Source of the DNA: Leucogyrophana mollusca
Taxonomy: Eukaryota; Basidiomycota; Agaricomycetes; Boletales
DNA: 64,000 bases
Direction: 5' to 3'
Assembly (NCBI GenBank): GCA_021014945.1
Contig: MU266398.1
Location: 1-64,000 of the forward strand
Positions within the stretch are counted from its first letter, which is position 1. The number at the start of each line of letters is the position of its first letter. Positions 35,777 to 47,081 of this stretch are shown one piece after another. A model generated the notes under the pieces. The model was not told the origin of the DNA. It did no database searches and saw nothing but the letters and a program-made list of their open reading frames with translations. A program made the position numbers and the translations under genes.

Positions 35777-36309
35777 TATACCCACACTCCTGGTATCGAC
35801 CTAGCCTTAATTTACTCCCATATGAAGCAAGAAGACAATCTGTAGTGCGAGTAGTCGATTTCCTTGGACAGTATTGTAATATAATCAAATGACTCGAGGC
35901 CTTGAGGGCGCGAGAGTCTGCAGAGCAGTAGCATCTTCTGGGACTCACCAGCACAGACCTACTTCAAGTGAGGTGATGTTCAGCGTCTGATTTAGAAAGC
36001 TGAGCTCGATGCAGGTCCAGCTGGCAATATGATAATGCCCATCCAAGCTGAGCGCCGTTCGCTTGTCGCGAAGATCACAAAAGTCACTAGTCCCCTAATG
36101 CTTCCGCATCATGACCTTTCCATGCTGGTGCTTGTGAACCATCATTAAGACCGCCCGGCCTCATGCAATGCGGTGCATGCATGGACCAAAGCCCACGTTC
36201 TCAACGGTGCTGCTGACCGAGTTTGGCGTATCACTAGGGTTTCAGGGGGACACCATATATCTCGGTTCCTTAGCTTCGAAGATTAGACACGCCTTCCCTT
36301 CCCCGTGTC
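35777..36309. other. Intergenic
   Basis: No frame here has a recognisable motif. The part near 36309 is presumed to hold the ICMT-like gene's promoter. Confidence 0.5.
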
Positions 36310-37069
36310 ATGTCACTTGTAAAACTGCCCATCATTCTGGCCTCTTGCATCGCAGTGCATGTCTCCACTACCGCGCCTCATGATGCTGCTCGTCAGGAGA
36401 TAATTGCCCAGTCCTTCAGAGAAAAGGTGCTGCTGCACGGTCTCGCAGCCATCACCAACTCTATCAAGGTGAGATCGACCGCTTATCTTTGCCTGCTCAC
36501 GGCTGACGTTGGCTATTCAGGGAGGTATTTGGGCCGTAGGACTCGCACAGACTGCAACAGTTATTGCGCCACACATCCCATTTGAACGCCTACCTGCTGC
36601 TCTCTCCGTCGTCAAAGCATTGGGAGGACCGGATAACAGCAGTATCACCCCCGCGTTCCTATTTGGTAGCGCTTTGATTATTTCAGGGGGCATCCTTCGC
36701 TGGTCGTGCTATCGCACTATGGGTCGTCTGTTCACCTTCGAAATGAGTCTGCGGCCAGGCCATCGACTCGTTCAAAGCGGGCCATACTCGGTAGTGCGCC
36801 ACCCAAGCTATCTTGGGTCAGTGATGTATATGGTCGGGGTATTCATCGTGCATGGCGCTCGCGGGTCGTGGCTGAGGCAGTCGGGAGTATTGCAGAGCAC
36901 CGCGGTAAAGGGCCTCATCGGAGCGTGGGTGCTGAACGTTCTTAACCTGGGAGTAAGTTTGGTGAAGAGAGCGCCGGTGGAGGATGCGTTGATGAAGAAG
37001 GAATTCGGTGGGGAGTGGAATGAGTATGCGAGCAGAGTGAGATACCGGCTGATTCCAGGTATCTACTAA
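36310..37069 (+). CDS. Isoprenylcysteine carboxyl methyltransferase-like membrane protein (ICMT family)
   Basis: Two exons (36310-36468, 36521-37069) give 235 residues with several hydrophobic segments. The C-terminal half carries the ICMT/PEMT signature: G-P-Y-S-V-V-R-H-P-S-Y-L-G, then E-D-A-L-M-K-K-E-F-G-G-E-W-N-E-Y and a Y-R-L-I-P tail. These residues form the SAM- and substrate-binding part in the family. ICMT methylates the C-terminal prenylcysteine of CaaX proteins in the ER. Agaricomycetes carry several such paralogues, so whether this is the true Ste14 orthologue or a relative acting on another substrate is uncertain. It lies tail-to-tail with the next gene, 143 bp away. Confidence 0.85.
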
Positions 37070-37212
37070 GAGAAAACGAATTGAAAAATGCTACAATGAA
37101 TGAATGGACGTGTTTGTACGTTTGAAATGCAACGGAACTATACAATGAATGGATGGCTAGCGACCAGCGCCGCAGCTGGCACAGTGTACAAATTAATTTT
37201 ATTTTTCATCTT

Positions 37213-37989
37213 CTAATACGATGATCTTCGGGTGGATTTCTTTCCGCGGGTGTTGGCGCCATTGCTACTCCCCTTGGATGATCCGATTGAAGGAGCCATG
37301 AAGCTCAATAACCGCTTGAAGAGTGGTTGCGGTTTAGACTTGACTTCGGAATGGTACCCCTTGCCACGATTGCGTAAGTCGAGGTTTTTGTTCTAATGGC
37401 GAGGAAGACTTACGCCGTACTCGACTTTCACACCAGCTCCACCTGGAGGAACAATATAATAACTGTGACCCGCTCGAGGGGTGGGTAGATATATCGGCCC
37501 TCCAGACTGATACGTTCTGTAGTTTACAGGAACAGAGTTGGTGCGGATGGGTTGCTGGTGTCGATACGGAAGTGGTGGCGGTGGTGGTGATGGATACGTG
37601 ATCTGATAGCTTGTATGGTGTGGTCGATGCTGGGAGGAAGAGCGGGAATGTGGTTGTGACCGTGACCGATATTTCGATGATTTCGTATCTGAGTACGAGT
37701 GGGAGCGAGAACGTGACGGACGGGATGACGGTGGGGGTCCCGTTGGCTGATATGGCGCATCTCGATGTGGCAACGTTTTTGAGCGTGTGGGTGCCGGTCG
37801 TATGTAAGATGATGATGATGATGAGGGATATAACTGATCTGGGGATCTCGTTGCCTGAGATGGGGACAGGACGAATGGGTTGGAGTATTGGTGGGACTGC
37901 TGGGTAGTGTTGGACACCCAGTTTGACACGCGACTCTGCGTGGCAATATACCGCTCATAAGCAGCTGGAGAGTAGTCGTACTCGGTCAT
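37213..37989 (-). CDS. Ser/Pro/Tyr-rich protein with conserved C-terminal basic motif
   Basis: Two exons (37989-37414 and 37359-37213; intron 37360-37413 with a C-T-T-A-C branch-like site) give 240 residues. The protein is low-complexity: rich in Ser, Pro, Tyr and Arg, with R-S-R-S-H-S-Y-S-type stretches, a five-Ser run and a six-Pro run. Near the exon joint there is S-Y-Y-I-V-P-P-G-G-A-G-V-K-V-E-Y-G. The second exon encodes a basic tail with Q-P-L-F-K-R-L-L-S-F, which looks like an amphipathic element. I do not recognise the family. The ordered block Y-Y-I-V-P-P-G-G next to the tail suggests selection on the C-terminus. No function is assigned. Confidence 0.7.
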
Positions 37990-39854
37990 GGTGAAGAGTT
38001 ATGCGAGGAAACCGGGAGATTTTGAACAGTGCTTGGTATAAATACAATGCCGGGTATGAGGACCAGAGGCGACAAAGGGTAGCCGGTTTGTTCCAGAGAA
38101 ACAAAAGCGGACAACCGACTCGGAGCGAGGGTATTGGAGATGGGATTGATAAGTAAAAGACAAGCGGAAGATGCTGGAGCTGCCCTTTAACGGAAGCAAA
38201 GCGCCAACTAAAACTGCCAACTCTTTATACATGAGGAACCGTCGAGGCAAGGAGCATCGTTAATAATGACAGAAAATAGATTACTCCATATTAGTCATTA
38301 TTGCTCTGTATTTAGTAATATAACCCCCCTCGTCGGCCAAGGACAATGGTTATTAATATCGACCCCCTGACGCAGTGCCACTCTGCCACACAACCGCCAC
38401 CTCCAGGCTCCCCCAACGGTTTCACAATAAGACCGGGCTCGACGGGGCTTGTTCAGCGCTGGTGCTAGATGAGTTCAAATTCCTGCATAAACAAGCTTAC
38501 TCCCGGCCGCAGCGAATGTTTTTCAACTTCTCCGAGGGGATGGCGCTGTTTTGTCCGGTTCAGGTAATTTTCGCTACGAGGCCCCTCCCCAACTTGAACC
38601 TGCCAATCCGGGACAAGGTGAAGTTGATCAGCGATCGCAAATCTCCCTTGAGATCACACCTGGGTCAGCCAGCTCGACGCGGCTCACTGGATACGCTCAG
38701 GATGCAGCTATGTGCCCGGTTTCTATAGCTTGCATACCGGTGATGCGACGCAAGCGGAGCTTAGCGGCGGACATGACCTCAGACATGATACCTGTGACCC
38801 GGACCTGCAGCGATCGTTCTCACTGCGCCTCTTGGTCGAGACGGAAAATGACCACACGACCCCACTATTACCAACGCCATCCGTATGGCTTAGCACTTTT
38901 TGTGGCGTTACGGCGCTCTCTTATCCGAGGAATTCCTGCCCTATCTGCTGTTCTATAGGGCCGCACCGAGGATGCCACTTCTTTAGTATGTGTAAATACA
39001 GCATTCTTCGAAGACCACTTGTGAGTGCTACCTTCACGAGATTCATTTTCCCCACACCCATAGCTATCAAGTGTTCTTCCCCACAATCTCCTCGAAACCT
39101 CCGATCCCGTTCTCGAAGGAGAGCTTCAAATATCCCAAGCGAAATTAACGCTGGCCAGATCCCAAGGTATACTTTTGACCACGCGACCACACCAAGAAAG
39201 GCTTTGATGCAGCTCAGCCAGCGGCACAAGCTGTAAGGGTTTACTTTATGCGCCACGCCGTCTGTGCGCTAGATAACACGGGAGGTCAGGCTACTTATTC
39301 GCTACAAATGGCTGGGAAGTATTTCAACGGGAGTTGATTTTGATATCAGCCTCGTTATTGCACCCCCACAGGAATGTGTACAAGTGCAGAAGGGAGGTAA
39401 TTTGTAGGTAGCAAAGATCAGTTTGGTGACTGCGCGTAATTGATAACACTGGCCGTGTGGTGCGTCCCTCAAAGCAATGCAAGATGCCACGGCCGAGAGA
39501 AAATGAGAGCATGGGTCGGATCCAACATCATTTGGAACGTTACGATAGGCCACTCTCGCCAGCCTGGCACAGCGGAGCCACATTGACGCGGTGTGTCCAT
39601 TCATCAAGCGTGCGGCAACTTCTCCAGAATCGATATGAACTGATGCAGCGAACGAGATGGGTAAACCGACAACGTGCCGCAGCGACGTTGTGGACACATG
39701 GCGCCAGGGGTCTGTCACGGGCACAACACTCTTAGTGCATCCCCTTGGGCTGGTAAGCATGTTTTTCATAAAGAAACGCAATCAAACACTGCGACTAAAG
39801 TACAATTACACGTTTTTCTACCTATCAGCCGTTCTAACCCCAAAATGATACTTC
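37990..39854. other. Intergenic or unrecognised
   Basis: Plus-strand frames at 38375-39236 and minus-strand frames at 38921-39781 overlap and show no motif. A possible spliced plus-strand product around 38.55-39.24 kb could not be confirmed. Confidence 0.35.
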
Positions 39855-42431
39855 TCAGAATACGACCTCCGACTTGTTCAGGATTCCTTCTTCTATCGCT
39901 TTGATTTCTACGAGATCGTGTGAGGAATATACTACAGCGAAAAGGGATATATCAAACTCACGCATCGCAAGGTGGAGACTGTGGAAGCGCGACAGCGCGA
40001 GGTTCCCTAAGCGCGTAATGTGAGTGACTTCGAAGAGATGACTCGATAACAAATATAGCGTACCGATTCCAAACCACAAACCCTCATGGCCACAGTCTCG
40101 CCAAACACCAGGTACCTGACCTTCATCATCCATTCCCCAGACCTGCCCGACCTTCGCAGCAACTTCAGGGCCACACACCTCACGCATGGAGTCACGCGGA
40201 TCGCCATATCTATGATTAGGCACGATAGACATCAGTCGCATCCCCTAGGCAGAACTTGGAAGGGCGTACCCGGTGGCGAAAACGATGACATCCGCGTGTA
40301 GCTCCGTGCCATCGGCGAACTTGAGACCTTTCTCAGTGAACTGCTCGATGGAGCTTCCGTTCTTTATCTTTATGGTTCCATTGATGATGTGCTTGCTCGT
40401 GCCGGTGTCTGATGGTCTATCAAACAAGGAACCAAGGGATTCGAGAACGTCCCGCACCCATGTAGTATCCTCCAGCTCGTTCGTAGAGTAGTGGGATGAT
40501 ACCTGCTTCATAGGGGCCAAGGTTCGTCTTAAAGCCAACCTTCGCAAGACCGTCCAGGATTTCCCTGTGAGCCAAAGATGGCAAGGTGAGCACGATGTCC
40601 ACAGATAATCAGAGCCACCTGCGAACGAACTTATCGGTCGTGTTTGCGACATCCGGCACCATGCGCTTGTGGAGTTGTCTCACCACCGCGTTGGGGAGCG
40701 AGGTGTTCAAGACATCAGCCAAGTCCGTTGGGAATCCCTCCTGGTAAAAGGCTGCCCAATACAGTTGTTACATATTATTCTGTACAAAATGGACGATTCT
40801 AACACACCACCGAGCATCGCTGCCACGGCTTTGACGGAGACGACAAAGGTAGAGGACCGTTGATACCTGACAATGGTCAAATAGCAGCATAACGAGACGT
40901 GATAGAACCCACATGGTGATATCGACTCCGTGGTTGTGGAAGTCTTGAGCGATGTCATGGCCTACATCCACGCATCAACAGATGCCTTGAGGACATAATC
41001 GTCCTGGGAATACCTGAATTACAAGCCCCGACGACGATTGCTTTCTTCCCAATGTAATTGGCAGCGGAAGTGAACTCGGATGAGTGGACAGCGGTGCCTT
41101 TGTAATCCGCCTGAGATAGTATCGCTCAGTAAATTGCATGGGTTATGTAGCTAAGCGTACCTTTCCGGGAATATCGGGGAGAACTGCTCGACCACCAAAG
41201 CCTGTGGCAAACACCAGGTGTTTCACGGAAAGGACTCGAGTCCCGTGACCACCGCGGCTGATCTCAACCGTCCAGGTTTTTGTTTTCTCATCCCAAGCCG
41301 TCTTCGTAATAGTGGAGGCTGTCCAGACGTTGAGTTCAAGGAATTTAGCGTATCCTTCCAACCAGTCTGCGAGCTAGCAAGCGGAATGTAAGCTGTGCGC
41401 TGGTTACTGGCAAAAGCATCACTTGCCTTTGGGGCGGGACTGTACACTGGCCAAGTTGTTGGGAACCTACGGTTAATAGTTGAAAACAGGAGTCGCACAG
41501 CATAGAATTGATGCGTACTGTAAGTACGGGGTCTGATTATACCCTGCATAGCACCGATTGAGCGTTGATTGACAACAAGGTGCATATTAACTTACAGATG
41601 GTATCGTGAAGGCACAGAGCCTTATACCGATCTCTCCACTATGCCCGAGTCGCAAAATCGCTTAGCAGGAGACAAGAAAAACTGCCACCGCAACTTACGC
41701 TATCACCGACACGGGGCTTTCGATCGATCACCAAAGTAGGGACACCGATATACTTCAGGCGGGCGGCGATCTCCAGACCGGTGTGTCCAGCGCCGATAAC
41801 GATGACAGTCGGATCGTTGTTAGGGAACTCAGCCTGTTGGCGGACCCGCTCTTCCCAAGTACCGTGATCTGCGGTAGGGTTCCGAAGGGCCCCAACCTTT
41901 CAACCGAGTTATCATTCCTTGCTACAGCCTGAGGGAGAAGTGGCTTACTTTCTCCGGGAAGTCATTGAGGGAATCTAGACATGTGAACAGGGTATAGGCC
42001 TTCCAATTGCCTCCAGCGAATGGCACCAAATAGCATACGCCGGTCCCCTTCCCGTAGTTGGTCTCGAACTCGAAACAGAAGCGCACGAGGGCCAGATCAG
42101 GGTACGGTTTCTGGAGCACAGGCGCGCTTGTAGGCTCCGAGGACAGTTTTAGCGCAGAGATCCCGGTTACTGCAAGCCGAGCATCCAAAAGCCGTTTGAT
42201 ATCTGTTTTCCCGCCAATTGATCTGAAGTCCCAGGTGAGGGCCAGGACATCTTTCCAAAAACCATCTTCAAGAAAGAGATCGACAATAGATGTGGTGTCT
42301 TTCGATTTGACGGCACTTGAGAACCCCTCAAACCACGCCTTGGCAACATCTAGGGCTGAGACATCAGTAGGGTCGGCGACACCAAGACGTCCTAAAGTAG
42401 GGAGTTGGTGGGTGGCTTGATCAGTGCTCAT
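39855..42431 (-). CDS. Flavin-containing monooxygenase with NTF2-like N-terminus
   Basis: A many-exon gene of about 600 residues. The N-terminus (from M-S-T-D-Q-A-T-H-Q) contains an NTF2/SnoaL-like segment: A-W-F-E-G-F-S-S-A-V, then L-F-L-E-D-G-F-W-K-D. The FAD Rossmann motif is V-I-V-I-G-A-G-H-T-G-L-E. It is followed by L-C-L-H-D-T, W-P-V-Y-S-P-A-P-K and a second dinucleotide motif, I-V-V-G-A-C-N-S-G-H-D-I, for NAD(P)H. Then come Y-Q-R-S-S-T-F, D-V-I-V-F-A-T-G-Y (split by an intron) and the C-terminal G-H-E-G-L-W-F, N-L-A-L-S-R-F-H-S, ending E-I-K-A-I-E-E-G-I. The series matches class B flavoprotein monooxygenases abundant in Agaricomycetes, distantly like plant YUCCA enzymes. It should oxygenate a small organic substrate, which is unknown. 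All key Gly residues are intact. Confidence 0.88.
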
Positions 42432-44221
42432 ATCGAGCGGCGGGGGGCGAGATGTAAGTGAAAGCAATCGTCCGGGAGGCGAGCAAGTTGGCTGCGGCGA
42501 TAGTACGACACGTAACCCCTTCAGTGGCAGGTGGCAGAACCCCGTCGACGATATCAAAATGAATCAATCCTCCATTAGAGTGTGAGGTTACAGATAATAG
42601 CGGCACATAACGTGATGATGCTCACGAGTGACCCTCATTGTTATCAATGCTCGTGACCATCCCGACGAGGAAGTGGATTCCCCACACCCAATTTCTGCAC
42701 AATGACTTGCAGCATCAGACATGAGGAATTTGGAAGTCGAGCTAGAACTTGCGCGCGACAATAATATTGTTGAGAAGGAACGACCGTCTTCCTTCGAATC
42801 TTTGGACTTCCTACGGGAGACTAGACAATAACAGTGTTGCCATGTACTGGGGCGTGCAACACGAAGTACTACTCTAAATAAGACTAATGTTCAGTGAGAT
42901 CTCTTACAATAACCTCTACGAATAGCCGATCTGGCTGCGTGGCTGGCACGAAAAGGCGACGAGTTCTTTGGGGAGTAAATCATCCGAGGTCGACCGTAGT
43001 GTGGAGGGGTGACCTGAGGTTCGGTCAGATGAATAGTCCGGTTCGACAATCGAAAAGGCGGACGCTTACTTCTGCACGGGATGCAAGAGACGGATCACGT
43101 TGGGCAACCCATGCGTTACCGTGGGAGGCTGGAAGCACGCTGGACCACGTCGAGGTGGGCCAGGCTGTTTGCGGAACTTCAACATTGTTCCTTTTTCGGC
43201 CTGTGTTTGCTCGAATTTGCAAAGTACATAGTCGGTGCGACCTTACAACAATTCGATTCTTGTTCATCGAGAATATCGCGACAATGATTGCTGGGAACCG
43301 CGAGCTGTCCTATTCCTTGTGCCATACACGCGAATGCCTGGGCACTGTGCACCCCGGGCGAGGTGATCCTCACTGGTTCAATCATCGTGAAAAGAGGCGA
43401 TGATCACAGGATTACTAGGTTCCAAACACCATGAGAGGTCCTTTCGGATACCTTTCGGAAAGTGAGTCATGATTACCGTCCACCTTGCAATCTTGCCAAT
43501 ACCTCGTGTTCCTGCAAGCGCTCAGAGGCGCTTACTGTCAGCCAAGATGCTAGATCGAGCGCGATCGTACTTCTGGATGAACTCAAGGCCGTTCGTTTGA
43601 CTCGTGTTGTTGTCAGGTCTCTTCAGAATGTGAGAAGTGGGCGCGACAGAGCTGAATTGCTATGCATTTTTACCTCCAACAACGGGCTGCCTAACGACCC
43701 TGAATTTAGTGGTTTGAGACTGAGCGTACTTGTCACAACACTATCACAATCTTTACCTCCCCCACCTGAGCAAGTTCAAGTTCAAGAAAGTAACATCCGT
43801 GTAAAACCACGAAGTGAAATCAAAGTATTCGCCGTCACTTCAAATCCGGAATTCAGCTGACCAACATTATTCAGATTTTTCAAAAGCAGCGGGGTACCGC
43901 AGCGTCACTGCTCGCGCTTATCCATGACAGCTGTTGATCCTTGTGGGCGTCGAAATCAAGTCGAATTTTACAAATATTTGCCCTTTTCCCCTCAGATCCT
44001 GTGTCACAGAACGGCTGTGCTAATCTTCCTATGATTTTTCCATGCCCCCGCCGTTTTTGGGTATCCATATCCCCGGTCGTACTATCTCATGGCGGTTTCG
44101 ATGTCGACGTTCTGTTTATTGTATTGTAATTCAGGGAGGTCCGTGACTCGATTTCTATAAGATCACACAGGATGCTCAGGCAATGTACCATCAATAATTC
44201 CCCTGTGCTAAACGCGTCCCA
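42432..44221. other. Intergenic or unrecognised
   Basis: The frame at 43462-43860 (132 codons, plus) is the best open stretch but shows no motif. The last 300 bp must hold the promoter of the motif-family gene that starts at 44222. Confidence 0.4.
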
Positions 44222-45275
44222 ATGTTACCCACTGCTCCTGGATTTTCTGTCGCTGCCAAGCTGGGCTGGGCTCGCTCTGTCTTGTCAGAAGTCTTGACGA
44301 CTTTCACGCAGAAAGGGGGGCTGCTGGATCAATCTCAGCTTAATATTTTCAAAGACGCGCACAAGGAGTAAGGAACCGTTTCATTACACCTTCACGTCCC
44401 CGATGTAACGGCTTCACCAGGTATGCCACCACCCAACGTCGATTGGAAGATACGCTGGGGCTTTGGAGCTTCCGGGACCCCGAGCTGCGTGATCATGTCG
44501 CCAAGTGTAAACGGCTCCGCGGTGACATTGAGGTATTTTGTGATTCCTGACTGAGCCTTCGTTCGTACTCATATATCACTCTTCAGGCAGCACTGGAGGA
44601 GGCTATCAAAGCGAGTGTACAGGGAAAGGTCCCGGCTGGCGATATGAGTATATACTTTTTCCCTTCCTGCCGGTTGCCGATTACTCACTACTATACAGAT
44701 GACAATACTCAAGTCGTGATGGACAGCCCCCCCATCGTGAACACCGAAACACCGAAATCAAGCGCTTCTGATGGTGAGATTTCTTCAATTTTGCCACGAG
44801 TACCACTGTCTCATGTCCGTATCCTCAGCGCCTATCATCAACCCATCCCGCCCTAGCCACTCTAAGATATCTAGTATATCCAGTGTCTCTAGTTCGGACC
44901 CCCCAAGCCCACCCCCACCGACCGTAAAGCCTCGGGAACGTCCTGCTCCATCGCTATCCGGACTCGACACCAAGCAGATCAACGAAGTCAACCGACCGCT
45001 TCGTGCGACGGGGGGCCCCAAACCAAATTTGAAATATTTAAGCCAGAGGCCACCGCGGTGGCGGCCGTCCGTTCTGCCTGAATCCTCCACACAGTCGGGT
45101 TGTCAGATAATCTCGGGATACGCAGACTGCCCCACTATGAACACCGGTAGCGGATATGGCAATTCAGGTGCAAGTAAGTAGTTGGATATCTATCTATTTG
45201 TGATTCTCATAAATTCGTCCAGCAAAACAGTACTTCTTCGGCAGAGCGCCAGCATACCCACCCAGCGAGGCTTAG
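44222..45275 (+). CDS. Helical domain plus C-terminal Gly/Asn motif protein, member A
   Basis: Six exons (44222-44367, 44421-44532, 44587-44647, 44699-44773, 44829-45173, 45223-45275) join exactly into 263 residues. Residues about 8-105 form a predicted helical domain (F-S-V-A-A-K-L-G-W-A, L-G-L-W-S-F-R-D-P-E-L, C-K-R-L-R-G-D-I-E-A-A-L). A Ser/Pro-rich linker follows, then at about 221-246 a motif starting QIISGYADCPTMNTGSG and ending Y-G-N-S-G-A. A phase-1 intron follows the motif and the last exon encodes T-K-Q-Y-F-F-G-R-A-P. The N-terminal domain is homologous to member B at 49.5 kb, and the motif recurs in two other genes nearby. I know no named family. The layout (helical domain, disordered linker, short Asn/Gly motif) is like fungal amyloid-signalling proteins; that role is inferred. 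Confidence 0.75.
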
Positions 45276-46620
45276 GGTTGCCTTGATCACCGCACTCCCT
45301 GCCTGGGGCAATGGCCAATCCCGGATCTCTGCTGTATCTTCCTAACGATAACTCTCCTTTATACCCAGGGACTCTATAGCTAAAATATACTATGTGACAA
45401 TCTACCTCAATTTGATGGGTGTGAATCCGATGTCGACCCCTTACTGTGCCCTCGGTTTCATACTGTAGTTCAAGGAATGGCTGCAGTTCGAGCAATACGA
45501 AATCGATGTATTACCGTGACCTACAGGAGTCACTGAAGACCCTTTGTTGGATTCCACATCAGTTCACCCAATCAGTCCATATCAATTCATCCTCCGAGCT
45601 GTGTGATGGTGTCGAGGGGGGACATAAAGGTATCTTCTATCCATGTGGAAAGCCGCAGCGAACACATCAGTGAGATATGTTGAGGACATGGATAATAGCA
45701 GATGGTTTGATAGCGTGTTTATTATCAGGACGAGCAAGGTGCACCCGTAGGAAGGGCAAGTTCAAGTTACCGCGTGGACCAAACGTGCGAGGCACTTACA
45801 ATTGAATTCACTATTGTTACAACAAAAGGCTGATTATTCTTCTCAACGGGGACCTCACGTCATGTTGCTGGTTGTCTGTGTCGCCTGTTGTTTCGCAACC
45901 ACTGCATGCCAAATTAGAAAACAAGACGTCGATCTTAAATGGGGATGAAGCCGCGGATGCGGTTGCGTTTGAACGGCCCCGATGACAAAAATCAATTGAA
46001 GCAAGGATATGGTATTGACACGAGGCCTGATAACGGTGTTGTGGCTGGCTACGGTTCGTCGTCATGGTCAACATGTCAATCGTCACTCTGGTCGTGATGG
46101 GCAGTGGCAGACGGAGTTGCGCGGTGAGTTAACTTCTGAGTTTATATGTTATTTAAATTCAGCGATACCCAGCTTGAGCTCATTGTCACGGTTCTCGAAG
46201 ACAGATATAAAATATCACAATTTGTGAGACATGGACTGAGGACTGGGGACTGCGAGTAAGTAGCGGGCTAAGATGAGTTCAATTGATGAATTGGCATTAC
46301 TTACTAGTCGAGGTGCCGCGTGAATTCTCGCGAGGAACCAATTTCAACCAAAGGAGGACTATCCCTTCCCGCTACATTTCCCACTTTGCATAGCCTACTG
46401 TCGTATGAAAATACCTCACGTTGCCTTCCGTTGATGCTCTCTTGTTCTCTCTCGTAAGAACGACTATCGATGACCGTAATTCTGGGAATGGTAATACGGC
46501 CTCTGCGACTTGAAATCGTATAAATTCATACGATGGGTGAGCAAGATGAGGTATCAACACACCGCCCTCACCACAACCCATACTATCAACCACTTACAGT
46601 ACCTCTCGCCTCGCACAATC
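45276..46620. other. Intergenic, with upstream region of motif-only gene
   Basis: No supported gene. TATAAATT at 46519-46526 lies about 95 bp before the next start codon. Confidence 0.5.
46519..46526 (+). promoter_or_regulatory. TATA-like box of motif-only gene
   Basis: TATAAATT about 95 bp upstream of the ATG at 46621. Members B and the decayed copy also have a TATA-like string 95-105 bp before their start codons. Confidence 0.5.
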
Positions 46621-47081
46621 ATGGACAGAACCTTCGCTGCTGGCAGCCAGATTATCCATGGAGCCGCTGACATGCCTACACTGAACACTGGCGATGGCGA
46701 TAATAACAGAGGCGCAAGTGAGTGATCTTCTAACGCGGGCTCAACAGTGTACTCACGACTATGCGATAGTTAAAACATTTACAGTCCGTATTCCCCGAAA
46801 CCCTGCAAACGTCAACATGGAGGCAATCCTTCGGGCGTGCGAGAGAGCGCTGATGGACCCTCATCTACAGAGGGCTTCTCAGGCGAATAGAGGGTATAGC
46901 TCGACAACAATGCGGCATGGCTCTCAGGTTGTTATGCCTGGGGGCTATGCTGATTGCCCTACCATGAACACCGGACATGGACGCAACAACGTAGGAGCGC
47001 GTGCGTACTATTTCATACCAACATCGCGCGGATCTGTGCTCACTTCTTTTGTCTGCAGAGAAAGTATATAATATCGTTTAA
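46621..47081 (+). CDS. Small protein made of two Gly/Asn motif copies
   Basis: Three exons (46621-46717, 46785-47000, 47059-47081) give 111 residues. Copy 1 at residues about 7-32 reads QIIHGAADMPTLNTGDG then D-N-N-R-G-A. Copy 2 at about 77-104 reads QVVMPGGYADCPTMNTGHG then R-N-N-V-G-A. Each copy ends at a phase-1 intron, and the last exon gives Q-K-V-Y-N-I-V. Between the copies is a short helical stretch (V-N-M-E-A-I-L-R-A-C-E-R-A-L). The helical domain of members A and B is absent. I favour a separate gene because a TATA-like box and an ATG lie directly upstream and member A has its own stop 1.35 kb earlier. A motif-only partner could co-assemble with members A or B; this is inference. Confidence 0.7.

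Larger units (their letters stand above)
28763..35800 (+). repeat. Tandem duplication of about 3.6 kb (two units)
   Basis: Unit 1 begins at about 28763 and unit 2 at about 32401; both open with the same C-C-T-T-T-T-C-A-T-C-C-T-C-A-C-C string, an offset of about 3,638 bp. Similarity continues through the non-coding leader (about 1.1 kb), the TATA-like box and the whole kinase gene, then fades after each stop codon. The left junction lies just behind the RPSA coding region, so unit 2 starts with a relic of the RPSA 3' flank. Leader regions have diverged by many small changes and indels while coding parts are better preserved, which suggests an older duplication with both copies under some constraint. 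Confidence 0.88.

Noticed and set aside
44222..47081. Members A and the motif-only gene as a single long gene
   Set aside because: Member A reaches a stop at 45273-45275 in a terminal exon that matches the others in design, and the second gene has its own TATA-like box and ATG.
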